Source: Pedobacter mendelii (GTDB taxonomy: Bacteria; Bacteroidota; Bacteroidia; Sphingobacteriales; Sphingobacteriaceae). Taken from it: a DNA stretch of 64,000 nt. Positions 17,461-26,110 of the stretch are shown piece after piece (the stretch's first letter is position 1; each line of letters begins with the position of its first letter). A program made the translations under genes and the position numbers. The notes beneath the pieces are model-generated. The model had not been told where the DNA came from and did no database searches. It saw only the letters and a program-made list of their open reading frames with translations. The DNA lies in NCBI RefSeq assembly GCF_014635725.1, contig NZ_BMDJ01000002.1, positions 558,001 through 622,000 on the forward strand. The letters are read 5' to 3'.

Positions 17461-18483
17461 ATGGGATTATTTAACTGGTTTACGCAAGAAGTTGCCATCG
17501 ATTTGGGCACAGCGAACACCCTAATTATACATAACGACAAAGTGGTTGTAGATGAACCATCAATCGTAGCATTCGATCGTACTACAAATAAAGTTATCGC
17601 CATTGGCCGCCAGGCGATGCAAATGGAGGGTAAAACCCATGATAATATTAAAACTGTCAGGCCATTAAAAGATGGTGTTATCGCCGATTTCAACGCTGCC
17701 GAGGCAATGATTAAAGGCATGATCCGCATGCTAAATGGCGGTAAAGGCTGGATGTTTCCATCTTTAAGGATGGTAATTTGTATCCCATCAGGCATTACCG
17801 AGGTTGAGAAACGTGCAGTACGCGACTCCGCAGAAATTGCTGGTGCTAAAGAAGTTTATTTAATTCATGAACCAATGGCGGCTGCGGTTGGTATTGGGAT
17901 TGATGTTGAAGAACCGATGGGTAATATGATTATCGATATTGGCGGTGGCACAACTGAAATTGCAGTAATTGCATTGTCGGGTATCGTTTGCGATCAATCT
18001 ATCCGCGTTGCGGGAGATAATTTCGATTCGGATATTGTGAATTACATCCGTCGCCAACACAACATTATGATTGGAGACCGTACAGCTGAAAAAATTAAGA
18101 TTGAAGTTGGTGCAGCCTTACCTGAATTACAGGATGCTCCTGCAGATTTTGCTGTTCAGGGCCGCGATTTAATGACTGGTGTACCAAAACAGATTACAGT
18201 TTCATATACTGAAATTGCACACTGTTTAGATAAGTCTATCTCAAAAATTGAAGAAGCAATTTTAAAAGCTTTAGAGATTACACCACCAGAGCTTTCTGCA
18301 GATATTTACCAAACTGGTATTTACTTAACCGGTGGTGGTGCATTGTTAAGAGGCTTGGATAAACGTGTTGCAGCTAAAACAAAATTACCAGTCCACGTAG
18401 CTGAAGACCCTTTACGTGCGGTTGTTCGCGGAACCGGTATAGCCCTTAAAAACATCGGAACTTATAAATTTTTAATGCAATAA
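17461..18483 (+). CDS. mreB: Rod shape-determining protein MreB
   Basis: Actin-like cytoskeletal protein that guides lateral wall synthesis. The 340-aa sequence has the phosphate-1 loop IDLGTANTL, phosphate-2 IIDIGGGTTEIAV, and the adenosine motif TGGGALLRGL. Length is standard. First gene of the cluster mreB-mreC-mreD-mrdA-rodA; a 75-nt gap with a hairpin separates it from mreC. Confidence 0.98.
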   Translation: MGLFNWFTQEVAIDLGTANTLIIHNDKVVVDEPSIVAFDRTTNKVIAIGRQAMQMEGKTHDNIKTVRPLKDGVIADFNAAEAMIKGMIRMLNGGKGWMFPSLRMVICIPSGITEVEKRAVRDSAEIAGAKEVYLIHEPMAAAVGIGIDVEEPMGNMIIDIGGGTTEIAVIALSGIVCDQSIRVAGDNFDSDIVNYIRRQHNIMIGDRTAEKIKIEVGAALPELQDAPADFAVQGRDLMTGVPKQITVSYTEIAHCLDKSISKIEEAILKALEITPPELSADIYQTGIYLTGGGALLRGLDKRVAAKTKLPVHVAEDPLRAVVRGTGIALKNIGTYKFLMQ

Positions 18484-18493
18484 ACCGAGTCGT

Positions 18494-18535
18494 ACGTTGT
18501 AAGTTATAAGTTTTAAGTCTTGTAACTTATAACGT
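18494..18535. repeat. Inverted repeat between mreB and mreC
   Basis: ACGTTGTAAGTTATAAG (18494-18510) and CTTGTAACTTATAACGT (18519-18535) can pair over 17 positions with two mismatches around an 8-nt loop. A third partial copy (ACTTATAACTTATCACGT) follows at 18538-18555. No U-tract, so it is not an ordinary terminator; it could tune mreC expression relative to mreB or be a small repeat insertion. Confidence 0.65.
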
Positions 18536-18558
18536 ATTACTTATAACTTATCACGTGC

Positions 18559-19395
18559 ATGCGTAACCTTTGGATTTTCATAAGCAGATACAACGCATTT
18601 TTCTTGTTTTTTATCTTTTTTTTAATTGGCATTTACCTTACCATTAAAAATAATGCCTACCAGCGCAGCGCAACATTAAACTCTACAAATGAAGTGGTTG
18701 GAACCGCTTATGAAAGATTAAACGTTTTTAAAAGATATTTAAATTTAGGCGTAGTTAATGATAGTCTTGCTGCTGAAAACGCTAAACTGAAAACAAAACT
18801 ATTAGCGCTTACCACTGTAGATTCTACAAAAGAAGTTCAGTTTATTGATACGGTAACAAATCAACAATATACTTATTTAGCTGCGAAGGTTGTTAAAAAT
18901 TCAATCACATTACGAAATAACGTAATGACGATTAATAAAGGAACAATTGATGGAATAGAAATCGGAATGGCTGTAATATCTCCACAAAAAGGAGTTGTAG
19001 GCTTTATCCGTGATGTTTCCACGCATTTAGCCACCATTCAATCATTACTACATAAAGACACAAAAATAAGTGTTGTAATTAAAAAAGATAATGCATTGGG
19101 TTCTTTGGTTTGGGGCGATAATAATTTCGATATTCGAAAAGCATTTATAAAGGAAGTGCCAAACCATATTAAAATGAGTATTGGAGATACTGTAGTAACA
19201 TCGGGTTTTGCAAAATTTCCTGCAGGTATTTTAGTTGGTAAACTCACCAAGACAAATATTGCAACAAATGATAATTTTTTATCAGCCGAGTTAAGTTTAT
19301 TTAATGATTTCGGTACTTTACAATATGTATATGTTATAAAGGATAAATTGGCTAAAGAACAAGAACTTCTAGAAAACCCAGTTAAGCCAAAATGA
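18559..19395 (+). CDS. mreC: Rod shape-determining protein MreC
   Basis: Periplasmic scaffold of the elongasome that activates PBP2. The 278-aa protein has one N-terminal membrane helix (about residues 12-30), a coiled coil (VNDSLAAENAKLKTKL) and the twin beta-barrel MreC domain with NKGTIDGIEIGMAV and GDTVVTSGF. Its stop overlaps the mreD start by 4 nt (ATGA). Confidence 0.95.
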   Translation: MRNLWIFISRYNAFFLFFIFFLIGIYLTIKNNAYQRSATLNSTNEVVGTAYERLNVFKRYLNLGVVNDSLAAENAKLKTKLLALTTVDSTKEVQFIDTVTNQQYTYLAAKVVKNSITLRNNVMTINKGTIDGIEIGMAVISPQKGVVGFIRDVSTHLATIQSLLHKDTKISVVIKKDNALGSLVWGDNNFDIRKAFIKEVPNHIKMSIGDTVVTSGFAKFPAGILVGKLTKTNIATNDNFLSAELSLFNDFGTLQYVYVIKDKLAKEQELLENPVKPK

Positions 19396-19907
19396 GTAGC
19401 AGAATTATAATAATAAATATAATCAGGTGGTTTATCCTTCTTTTTGTGCAAATATTTTTGCTTAAAAACATGGGCTTCTATGATTTGTCTACACCTTTTA
19501 TTTACGTGTTGTTTTTGCTTCTCCTTCCTTTCGGAATACCAAATATTTTATTGTATCTATTAGCCTTCGGAACAGGCTTAACTTTAGATACATTTTATGA
19601 TACCATGGGCGTTCATGCAACGGCCTGTGTAGTTTTGGCTTTTGTAAGAATATCCTTTATTTCAATTAGTTTAAATAAAGATGCCATCGATGATCCAGAA
19701 CCATCTTTAGGCTATATGGGTTTTCAATGGTTTGCATTATACGCCTTTCTATGCGTAATAACCCATCATTTTGTTCTGTTCTTTTTAGAAACATTCAGGT
19801 TAACAGAAATTGGTTATACCTTAATGAGATGCGGCTTAAGTTGTATCTTTACGCTTCTCTTAATTTTATTGATAGAGTTTATTTTCTACAAAAGAACATC
19901 TCGCTAA
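19392..19907 (+). CDS. mreD: Rod shape-determining protein MreD
   Basis: Polytopic inner-membrane protein of 171 aa, with five or six hydrophobic segments, low sequence conservation and the MreD position in the operon. The segment FGTGLTLDTFYDTMGVHA is typical for Bacteroidota MreD. Overlaps mreC by 4 nt and mrdA by 1 nt (TAATG), so translation is coupled. Confidence 0.9.
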   Translation: MSSRIIIINIIRWFILLFVQIFLLKNMGFYDLSTPFIYVLFLLLLPFGIPNILLYLLAFGTGLTLDTFYDTMGVHATACVVLAFVRISFISISLNKDAIDDPEPSLGYMGFQWFALYAFLCVITHHFVLFFLETFRLTEIGYTLMRCGLSCIFTLLLILLIEFIFYKRTSR

Positions 19908-21913
19908 TGGAGCAATTATTTAATCGCAAGTATATTATTCAAGGCTTATTTATAGTTATTGCCATCATTTTGCTGGCAAAACTATTTTATATCCAGATTA
20001 TTAGCGATAAAGCTTTTGTTGCTGCTGAAAGTAATGTACTTAAGAAAAAATTTAAATACCCTGCCCGTGGAGCCATCCTCGACCGTAAAATGAGGGTTAT
20101 TGTTCAAAATGAACCTGTTTACGATTTAATGGTTATCCCAAATGAAGTTAAATCCTTTGATACACTTGCCCTCGCAAATGCACTTGATATTTCTGTAGAT
20201 GATATCCGCAAGAATATGCGAAAAGCCAGGCTAAAATCTAATTATCAGTCTACCCCGTTTTCAAAACAAATTTCTGTTCAAAGCTATGCAAGGCTGCAGG
20301 AAATCATGTATCGTTTTCCAGGTTTTTCAACTCAAGACAGAACCATTCGCCACTATCCGGATAGCGTAGGCGGACAATTATTTGGTTACGTAAAAGAAGT
20401 TAATCAGGATGATATTGATAAATCTGATGGCTATTATCGTTCTGGTGATTACATTGGAAAAAGCGGCCTTGAAAGGTCTTACGAAGAATTTTTACGAGGC
20501 GAAAAAGGTGTTGTTAACACGGTTTATGATGCAAAGAACATACCTCAGGGAAGTTATGCTGATGGAAAATATGATATAAATGCGATCTCAGGTGAAAGAT
20601 TAATTTCTGGAATAGACATTCAGGTTCAAAAACTTGGAGAAGAACTAATGACAAATAAGGTTGGTGCTGTTGTGGCAATTGAACCCTCATCCGGAGAAAT
20701 TCTTGCAATGATAAGTAGCCCTGGTTATGACCCAAATCTTTTGGTTGGCAAAAGCCAGGGGAATAATTACATGGACCTTATTGGAAATCCTTATCGTCCT
20801 TCAATGGTAAGACCAATTCAGGGATATTATCCTCCCGGTTCATCCTTTAAACCCATTGATGCATTGATCGGTTTACAGGAAGGCGTAATTGATCCAAACA
20901 TGACTTTTAATTGTCCTGGCTATTACATGGCTGGGAATCATAAGGTAAAATGTGAGCACGTTGATGGAAATATTAGCATGCGCAGAGGTATTGCCAGAAG
21001 TTGTAACACTTATTTCTGCCATGTTTTTCAAAAACTGATAACTAAAAACGGAATGAAAAACCAGCGCCAAACTTATCAGGATTGGCGTGATAAAGTTGCA
21101 AAGTTTGGTTTTGGAAGTAAGTTAGATATCGATTTACCATTTGAAAAGAAGGGATATTTTTATAATGCCGATCATTACGATAAAATTTATGGCAAAAGAT
21201 GGGGTTACACAACCGTAATTTCTCAGGCTATTGGGCAGGGAGAGATAACAGCAACACCTTTGCAAATTGCCAATGCAATGGCAATTATTGCAAACAGAGG
21301 CTACTATATAAGGCCACATCTAATTAAAGCCATGGGCGATAAGCTATTGGTAAAAAAAGAGTATGTAACCAAAAATTACGTTGGCGTTGATGAAAAATAT
21401 TTTGAGCCAGTAATTGATGGTATGCAAGAAGCAGTAAACAGCGCTTGGGGAACGGCTGTCTTATCCCGTATTCCAGATATTATAATGTGCGGAAAAACAG
21501 GAACAGTTCAGAATAGCAGAGGTAAAAATCACTCTGTTTTTATTGGTTTTGCACCAAGAGATAACCCAAAAATAGCAATTGCTGTAATTGTAGAAAATGC
21601 AGGTTTCGGAAGTACTTATGCCGCACCTATTGCCAGTTATATGGTAGAAAAATATTTAAATGGTGCAGTAAGTGGTAACCGAGTAGCGCAAGTAGAATGG
21701 ATGAAAAATCAAAATCTTTTGCCGCTGCTTATTGATAAAAGTAAGAAACTCAAACTCACTAAAGCAGACAGCTTAATTATCAGGAAAACAGATTCCCTCA
21801 AACGTATTAATGATAGTTTGAGATTAAAAGCGGCAACAGCAAAAAGACCCATTTCTGCCCAATTAGTAAAAAAACCAACAATTACGATAAAATCCGACCC
21901 TAATAAAAAATGA
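19907..21913 (+). CDS. mrdA: Penicillin-binding protein 2 (elongasome transpeptidase)
   Basis: Class B PBP that cross-links peptidoglycan during elongation. The 668-aa protein has an N-terminal membrane helix (about 9-28), a PBP dimerisation domain and a transpeptidase domain with SSFK (catalytic Ser near residue 312), SCN and KTGT motifs. ATG 19907 overlaps the mreD stop; the much earlier in-frame start at 19727 lies inside mreD and is rejected. The C-terminal tail of about 60 residues is basic and probably disordered. Its stop overlaps the rodA start. Confidence 0.96.
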   Translation: MEQLFNRKYIIQGLFIVIAIILLAKLFYIQIISDKAFVAAESNVLKKKFKYPARGAILDRKMRVIVQNEPVYDLMVIPNEVKSFDTLALANALDISVDDIRKNMRKARLKSNYQSTPFSKQISVQSYARLQEIMYRFPGFSTQDRTIRHYPDSVGGQLFGYVKEVNQDDIDKSDGYYRSGDYIGKSGLERSYEEFLRGEKGVVNTVYDAKNIPQGSYADGKYDINAISGERLISGIDIQVQKLGEELMTNKVGAVVAIEPSSGEILAMISSPGYDPNLLVGKSQGNNYMDLIGNPYRPSMVRPIQGYYPPGSSFKPIDALIGLQEGVIDPNMTFNCPGYYMAGNHKVKCEHVDGNISMRRGIARSCNTYFCHVFQKLITKNGMKNQRQTYQDWRDKVAKFGFGSKLDIDLPFEKKGYFYNADHYDKIYGKRWGYTTVISQAIGQGEITATPLQIANAMAIIANRGYYIRPHLIKAMGDKLLVKKEYVTKNYVGVDEKYFEPVIDGMQEAVNSAWGTAVLSRIPDIIMCGKTGTVQNSRGKNHSVFIGFAPRDNPKIAIAVIVENAGFGSTYAAPIASYMVEKYLNGAVSGNRVAQVEWMKNQNLLPLLIDKSKKLKLTKADSLIIRKTDSLKRINDSLRLKAATAKRPISAQLVKKPTITIKSDPNKK

Positions 21914-23175
21914 TTCAACAACAAGGCAACAGATTTTTCTTTAATGTAGATTGGATTACGGTTTTAATTTATATCCTACTTTGTATAATTGGCTTTGCTA
22001 ATATTTACGCTTCTATTCCTCATCCTGACAATTCTGCAGCTTTCGATTTTTCTAGCAGCTATGGCAAGCAATTTATTTATGTAATATCTGGCTTGGTTTT
22101 AGGCTTATCCTTATTATTATTTGATGGAAGACTTTTTAATGTTTTTGCACCTTTTATTTATGGAATAACATTAATTTTATTGATAGCAGTACTATTCATC
22201 GGAAGGAATGTTGGTGGTAATCAAGCCTGGATTCCAATTGGATCGTTCAGACTTCAACCATCAGAATTTGCTAAATTCGGTACGGCATTATTAATTGCAA
22301 GATATGTAAGTACTTTCAGTCCAAAATTCAGAGATTTTAAATCAATTTTTATTGTCGGTATCATAGTAGCCGCTCCTTTAGTATTAATTATGATGCAACC
22401 CGATACGGGATCTGCTTTAGTTTTCCTGGCTTTCATGTTCCCATTATATCGGGAAGGTTTATCAGGTTACTTCCTGCTAATTTTTCTCGGAATGATTGTA
22501 CTCTTTGTTGCTGATTTTCTGGTACCTGTTTCCATCCTGATTGCAATTATATTAACCATTAGCGGACTTTTCATTTATGCCAACAAGCGCAAGCAGAAGT
22601 TAATCATCACAACAGTTTTTGTTACATTAATTGCTATTGGTTATCTTTTTGTAGTTAAAATAGCTTACGAAAAAGTACTTCAGCAGCATCAGCGTAATCG
22701 CATCGAGCTGATGTTAGGTCTTAAAACAGATAACAAAGGCGCTGGATACAATGTAATCCAATCACAAATAGCAATTGGTTCTGGTCAGGCCACAGGTAGA
22801 GGGTTTTTACAAGGCACGCAAACCAAATATGGTTATGTTCCTGCCCAAAGCACAGACTTTATTTTTTCTACCATTGGCGAAGAATGGGGTTTTTTAGGTT
22901 GTTCTGTTGTAATTGGCTTATATATTTTCCTCTTGCTAAGACTTATTAATCTTGCAGAAAGGCAAAGATCTACTTTCTCACGGGTGTATGGTTACAGTGT
23001 TGCCTGCATACTATTCTTTCACATATTTATTAATATTGGCATGACGATTGGAATTATCCCGGTTATTGGTATTCCGCTTCCTTTTATAAGTTATGGAGGC
23101 TCATCTTTGTGGAGTTTTACGATATTACTATTTATCTTTCTGAAACTCGATTCGAATAGAATGGGCTTTATTTAA
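21910..23175 (+). CDS. rodA: Peptidoglycan glycosyltransferase RodA
   Basis: SEDS-family polymerase that works with PBP2. The 421-aa integral membrane protein has about ten membrane segments and the SEDS motifs GGNQAWIPIGSFRLQPSEFAK, STDFIFSTIGEEWGF and GIPLPFISYGGSS. Overlaps the mrdA stop by 4 nt, closing the rod-shape operon. The segment after it (23176-23304) carries an imperfect inverted repeat (GTTGCC.../...GGCAAC). Confidence 0.96.
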   Translation: MIQQQGNRFFFNVDWITVLIYILLCIIGFANIYASIPHPDNSAAFDFSSSYGKQFIYVISGLVLGLSLLLFDGRLFNVFAPFIYGITLILLIAVLFIGRNVGGNQAWIPIGSFRLQPSEFAKFGTALLIARYVSTFSPKFRDFKSIFIVGIIVAAPLVLIMMQPDTGSALVFLAFMFPLYREGLSGYFLLIFLGMIVLFVADFLVPVSILIAIILTISGLFIYANKRKQKLIITTVFVTLIAIGYLFVVKIAYEKVLQQHQRNRIELMLGLKTDNKGAGYNVIQSQIAIGSGQATGRGFLQGTQTKYGYVPAQSTDFIFSTIGEEWGFLGCSVVIGLYIFLLLRLINLAERQRSTFSRVYGYSVACILFFHIFINIGMTIGIIPVIGIPLPFISYGGSSLWSFTILLFIFLKLDSNRMGFI

Positions 23176-23304
23176 GTTCTGTTGCCTTTTCTGTTGCGGG
23201 TTGCCTGTCTAAATCAAAATAATTATTGTTTATAGCTCCCATCATGAATTTAAGTTTGCAAACAGTCAACTAACAACAGGAAACTGAAAACCGGCAACCG
23301 AATA

Positions 23305-24459
23305 CTAACTAAACCTTCTGTTCAACAATTCGTAAAACTGATCTACAGTAGTTTGCTTTGTAGCCCAGTTATTTTTAACTGCATAATTATTTTGCAGAAA
23401 ACTATCTGCAGATTCAAAGTTTGGCATTTTGTTTACTATATCAAGTGCTTCAGAATATGCCATATTATAACCGCTGAATAAATCCTTTATAAAAAGTAAC
23501 TTTTCATTTAGATTGATGGATTGCTTTAAATCAGAAATTGGTGCCTTAATTGGTTCATTTTGTGAACTATTTGTTTTCGCAAGCAAATCATTCAGAGATG
23601 GTGCAGGTTTATCTGAAATTGGCTCCAATATAGGTTTAACAGGAACAGCTTCTGGAATAAAAGCAGGGCGCTCTTCAACCGGTGGAGAAATTATATCTTC
23701 ATCGAAATCAGGCTGTATACTTTCAACAGGTTTTGATTCTGTTTGTGAAAAAAGGGTTTCCAATTCATGATGATTAACGGCATCTTCTTCATGCGAAATT
23801 AAAAAAGGTTCAGGCCCGATTTCATCTTCATCGGCTGCAACTGGTTCTGCTTTTTCAGGTTCTTGTTCCTTTTCGTGAATTCTTTTTTTCTGCGCTATTA
23901 TTTCCTCTTCTTCTCTGCTCAGTGGCCTGTCAAAAATTTCATTAGCAGATTTTTCTTCGTAATCAAATCTATCATCACCACCATGATTACCCAAAACAAA
24001 TTCAAAGCTATTAGAATCTTGGTCAGGCTTAAAAAAGTTATGTTCTAAAATCTTTTCAGCCGCTTCTTCATGAATCACCTCTTCTTCGTTTATTTCCTCT
24101 TCAGGCTTCATATCGATTCTCTCTTCCTCCTCTTCAGCAGTAGCAATTTCTTCCAGTTCTATCGATTCGTGAGTTTCTTCTTCCTGCTTATAACTTTGTG
24201 TTATTTCTGGCAAAACAATCGTATTCTGCTCCTCTAAAAGTAAACCAGCATTAGTTTCAACAGGGTGTTCTTCAGTGATGAGTATATTTAGCTTTTTTAC
24301 AATTTTTACATGGTCTGAAAGAAAATCCGCATTAGCCAGAAAAAGTTCCAATTCTAATTCATTTAACTTTTCAGGATTTTGAGCCAGAAATTGGTACTGC
24401 TCATTAAGTTCGTTTAAAATACTACCTATCTTTCTGAAAATATCTTGCTGGTTCATCAT
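23305..24459 (-). CDS. Acidic, low-complexity protein with conserved C-terminal helix region
   Basis: A 384-aa cytoplasmic protein of unknown function. Residues 1-60 are helical (LNELNEQYQFLAQ); residues 60-310 are strongly acidic and Glu/Pro rich, probably disordered; the last 70 (LNEKLLFIKDLFSGYNMAYSEALDIVN...) look folded and are the best-conserved type of segment in related Bacteroidota proteins as I recall them. It stands alone, convergent with rodA and divergent from tdk. Confidence 0.75.
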   Translation of the reverse strand: MMNQQDIFRKIGSILNELNEQYQFLAQNPEKLNELELELFLANADFLSDHVKIVKKLNILITEEHPVETNAGLLLEEQNTIVLPEITQSYKQEEETHESIELEEIATAEEEEERIDMKPEEEINEEEVIHEEAAEKILEHNFFKPDQDSNSFEFVLGNHGGDDRFDYEEKSANEIFDRPLSREEEEIIAQKKRIHEKEQEPEKAEPVAADEDEIGPEPFLISHEEDAVNHHELETLFSQTESKPVESIQPDFDEDIISPPVEERPAFIPEAVPVKPILEPISDKPAPSLNDLLAKTNSSQNEPIKAPISDLKQSINLNEKLLFIKDLFSGYNMAYSEALDIVNKMPNFESADSFLQNNYAVKNNWATKQTTVDQFYELLNRRFS

Positions 24460-24580
24460 AAATAATTAAACGATTTTTTTGGTGATTTATGTTGGTAACT
24501 AAGTATTCAAAAATAACACATAATTATGATATTTGTTCGGTTTAAAATTATAGAACGACACGGAAAATTAAAAGTTGAGC

Positions 24581-25162
24581 ATGTTATTTAGCGAACAAAA
24601 TTTTAGAAGAAGAGGCGAATTTTCAGGAAGTATAGAAGTTGTATGTGGCTCTATGTTTTCAGGAAAAACGGAAGAATTGATTCGCAGATTGAAGAGAGCA
24701 CAGATTGCTAAACTAAATGTCGAGATTTTTAAACCACGTACTGATACACGTTACCATGAAAGTGCAGTGGTATCTCACGATTTAAATTCAATAAATTCTA
24801 CACCTGTTGATAATGCTTCGGCAATTTTATTATTGGGTACAAATACACAGGTTGTAGGTATTGATGAAGCCCAGTTTTTTGATAATGAATTGCCTGATGT
24901 TTGCAATAAACTGGCCATGAAAGGCATTAGAGTTATAGTTGCTGGCTTAGATATGGATTTCGCCGGCAAACCTTTTGGACCAATGCCCGCCCTTATGGCT
25001 ATTGCCGAACACGTTACCAAAGTGAATGCAGTTTGTGTTTGTTGCGGAAACCCAGCATTATACAGTTATAGAACCGTTGCCGATGAATCTACTGTTTTAC
25101 TTGGTGAAAAAGAAAGCTACGAACCACGTTGCAGGGCATGCTATAATTTAGAAAAGGGATAA
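24581..25162 (+). CDS. tdk: Thymidine kinase
   Basis: Type II thymidine kinase of the salvage pathway, 193 aa. It has the P-loop [10 protein letters not shown], the DEAQFF Walker B region with catalytic Glu, the lasso-loop region and a C-terminal zinc ribbon (CVCCGN...PRCRAC). ATG 24581 is preferred to the TTG at 24575. Length is normal. Confidence 0.96.
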   Translation: MLFSEQNFRRRGEFSGSIEVVCGSMFSGKTEELIRRLKRAQIAKLNVEIFKPRTDTRYHESAVVSHDLNSINSTPVDNASAILLLGTNTQVVGIDEAQFFDNELPDVCNKLAMKGIRVIVAGLDMDFAGKPFGPMPALMAIAEHVTKVNAVCVCCGNPALYSYRTVADESTVLLGEKESYEPRCRACYNLEKG

Positions 25163-25213
25163 TTGTTAATTGCCGAATTGTTTAATTGTTATTTGCGAAT
25201 TGAGAACTGAAAA

Positions 25214-26023
25214 TTGAAAATTAAAAACTGCAAAGAGAAAACTATTTCTATTTTAGGTTGTGGCTGGTTTGGCTTGGCTTTAGCTAAACAGCTTTTTGCA
25301 ACAGGCTATTCGGTTAATGGCTCAACCACCACAACTGAAAAGCTTCAATCGCTAAGTGAAAATAACATCAATCCTTACTTAATCAATTTTACTTCGGAAA
25401 CCGTTTCTGCAGATAAAACTTTTTTTGAAGCAGATGCATTGTTTATCTGCATCCCGCCAAAAAGGAACTCGACTGAGCTGCAAAACTTCCCAAATAAGAT
25501 TAAATTGATTTTAGAAGCTTCGAAAGGAAAAGCTAAACAGGTTATTTTAATTAGTTCGACCAGCGTTTATGGTGAAGACAACAAAATCGTTAATGAAAAT
25601 AGCGAAACAAAACCCGATACTGATTCTGGAAAAGTTGTTTTAGCATCAGAGCAAATTTTAACAGATTTTCTGCCAAATAATTATACCGTTATACGCTTCG
25701 CGGGATTAATTGGTCCTGGAAGAAATCCTGGAAGATTTTTTGCTGGAAAGCGTAATATTCCAAATGGTTTAGCTCCTGTTAATTTAATACATCAAAGCGA
25801 TGCTGTAGGTATTGCAGTATCCATTTTAGAGCATCAAGCTTTTGGGAGAATTTACAATGCTTGCTCAACAGCTCATCCATCGAAAAAAGATTTTTATACC
25901 AAAGCTGCTAGAGAATCAGGGTTAATAGAACCAGAATTTCTTAATGAAAAAACAAGTTGGAAAATTGTAGAGAGTTTAAATGTTTCTGAGTTTTTGGAAT
26001 ATGAATTTGAAATGATGATTTAA
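25214..26023 (+). CDS. YeeZ-like NAD(P)-binding SDR protein
   Basis: Extended/atypical short-chain dehydrogenase of 269 aa. The Rossmann motif GCGWFGLALA (near residue 14) and STSVYGEDN (the position of the catalytic Tyr in extended SDRs) identify it, and the C-terminal half resembles epimerases. The closest described type is YeeZ, whose substrate is unknown. The start is TTG 25214; no ATG precedes the nucleotide-binding loop. Between tdk and this gene lies short repetitive AT-rich DNA. Confidence 0.8.
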   Translation: MKIKNCKEKTISILGCGWFGLALAKQLFATGYSVNGSTTTTEKLQSLSENNINPYLINFTSETVSADKTFFEADALFICIPPKRNSTELQNFPNKIKLILEASKGKAKQVILISSTSVYGEDNKIVNENSETKPDTDSGKVVLASEQILTDFLPNNYTVIRFAGLIGPGRNPGRFFAGKRNIPNGLAPVNLIHQSDAVGIAVSILEHQAFGRIYNACSTAHPSKKDFYTKAARESGLIEPEFLNEKTSWKIVESLNVSEFLEYEFEMMI

Positions 26024-26110
26024 TTAAACATTTCAATCTGCTGGAAAAATCTATATCGTGAAGATTACTTCATCGGCTGAAAAAGTCTTCCCACGATGAA
26101 AAAATGATTT

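Noticed and set aside
19727..19906. Longer N-terminus for mrdA
   Set aside because: The extension overlaps mreD by 180 nt in another frame; the ATG at 19907 overlaps the mreD stop in the usual coupled way and places the membrane helix correctly.
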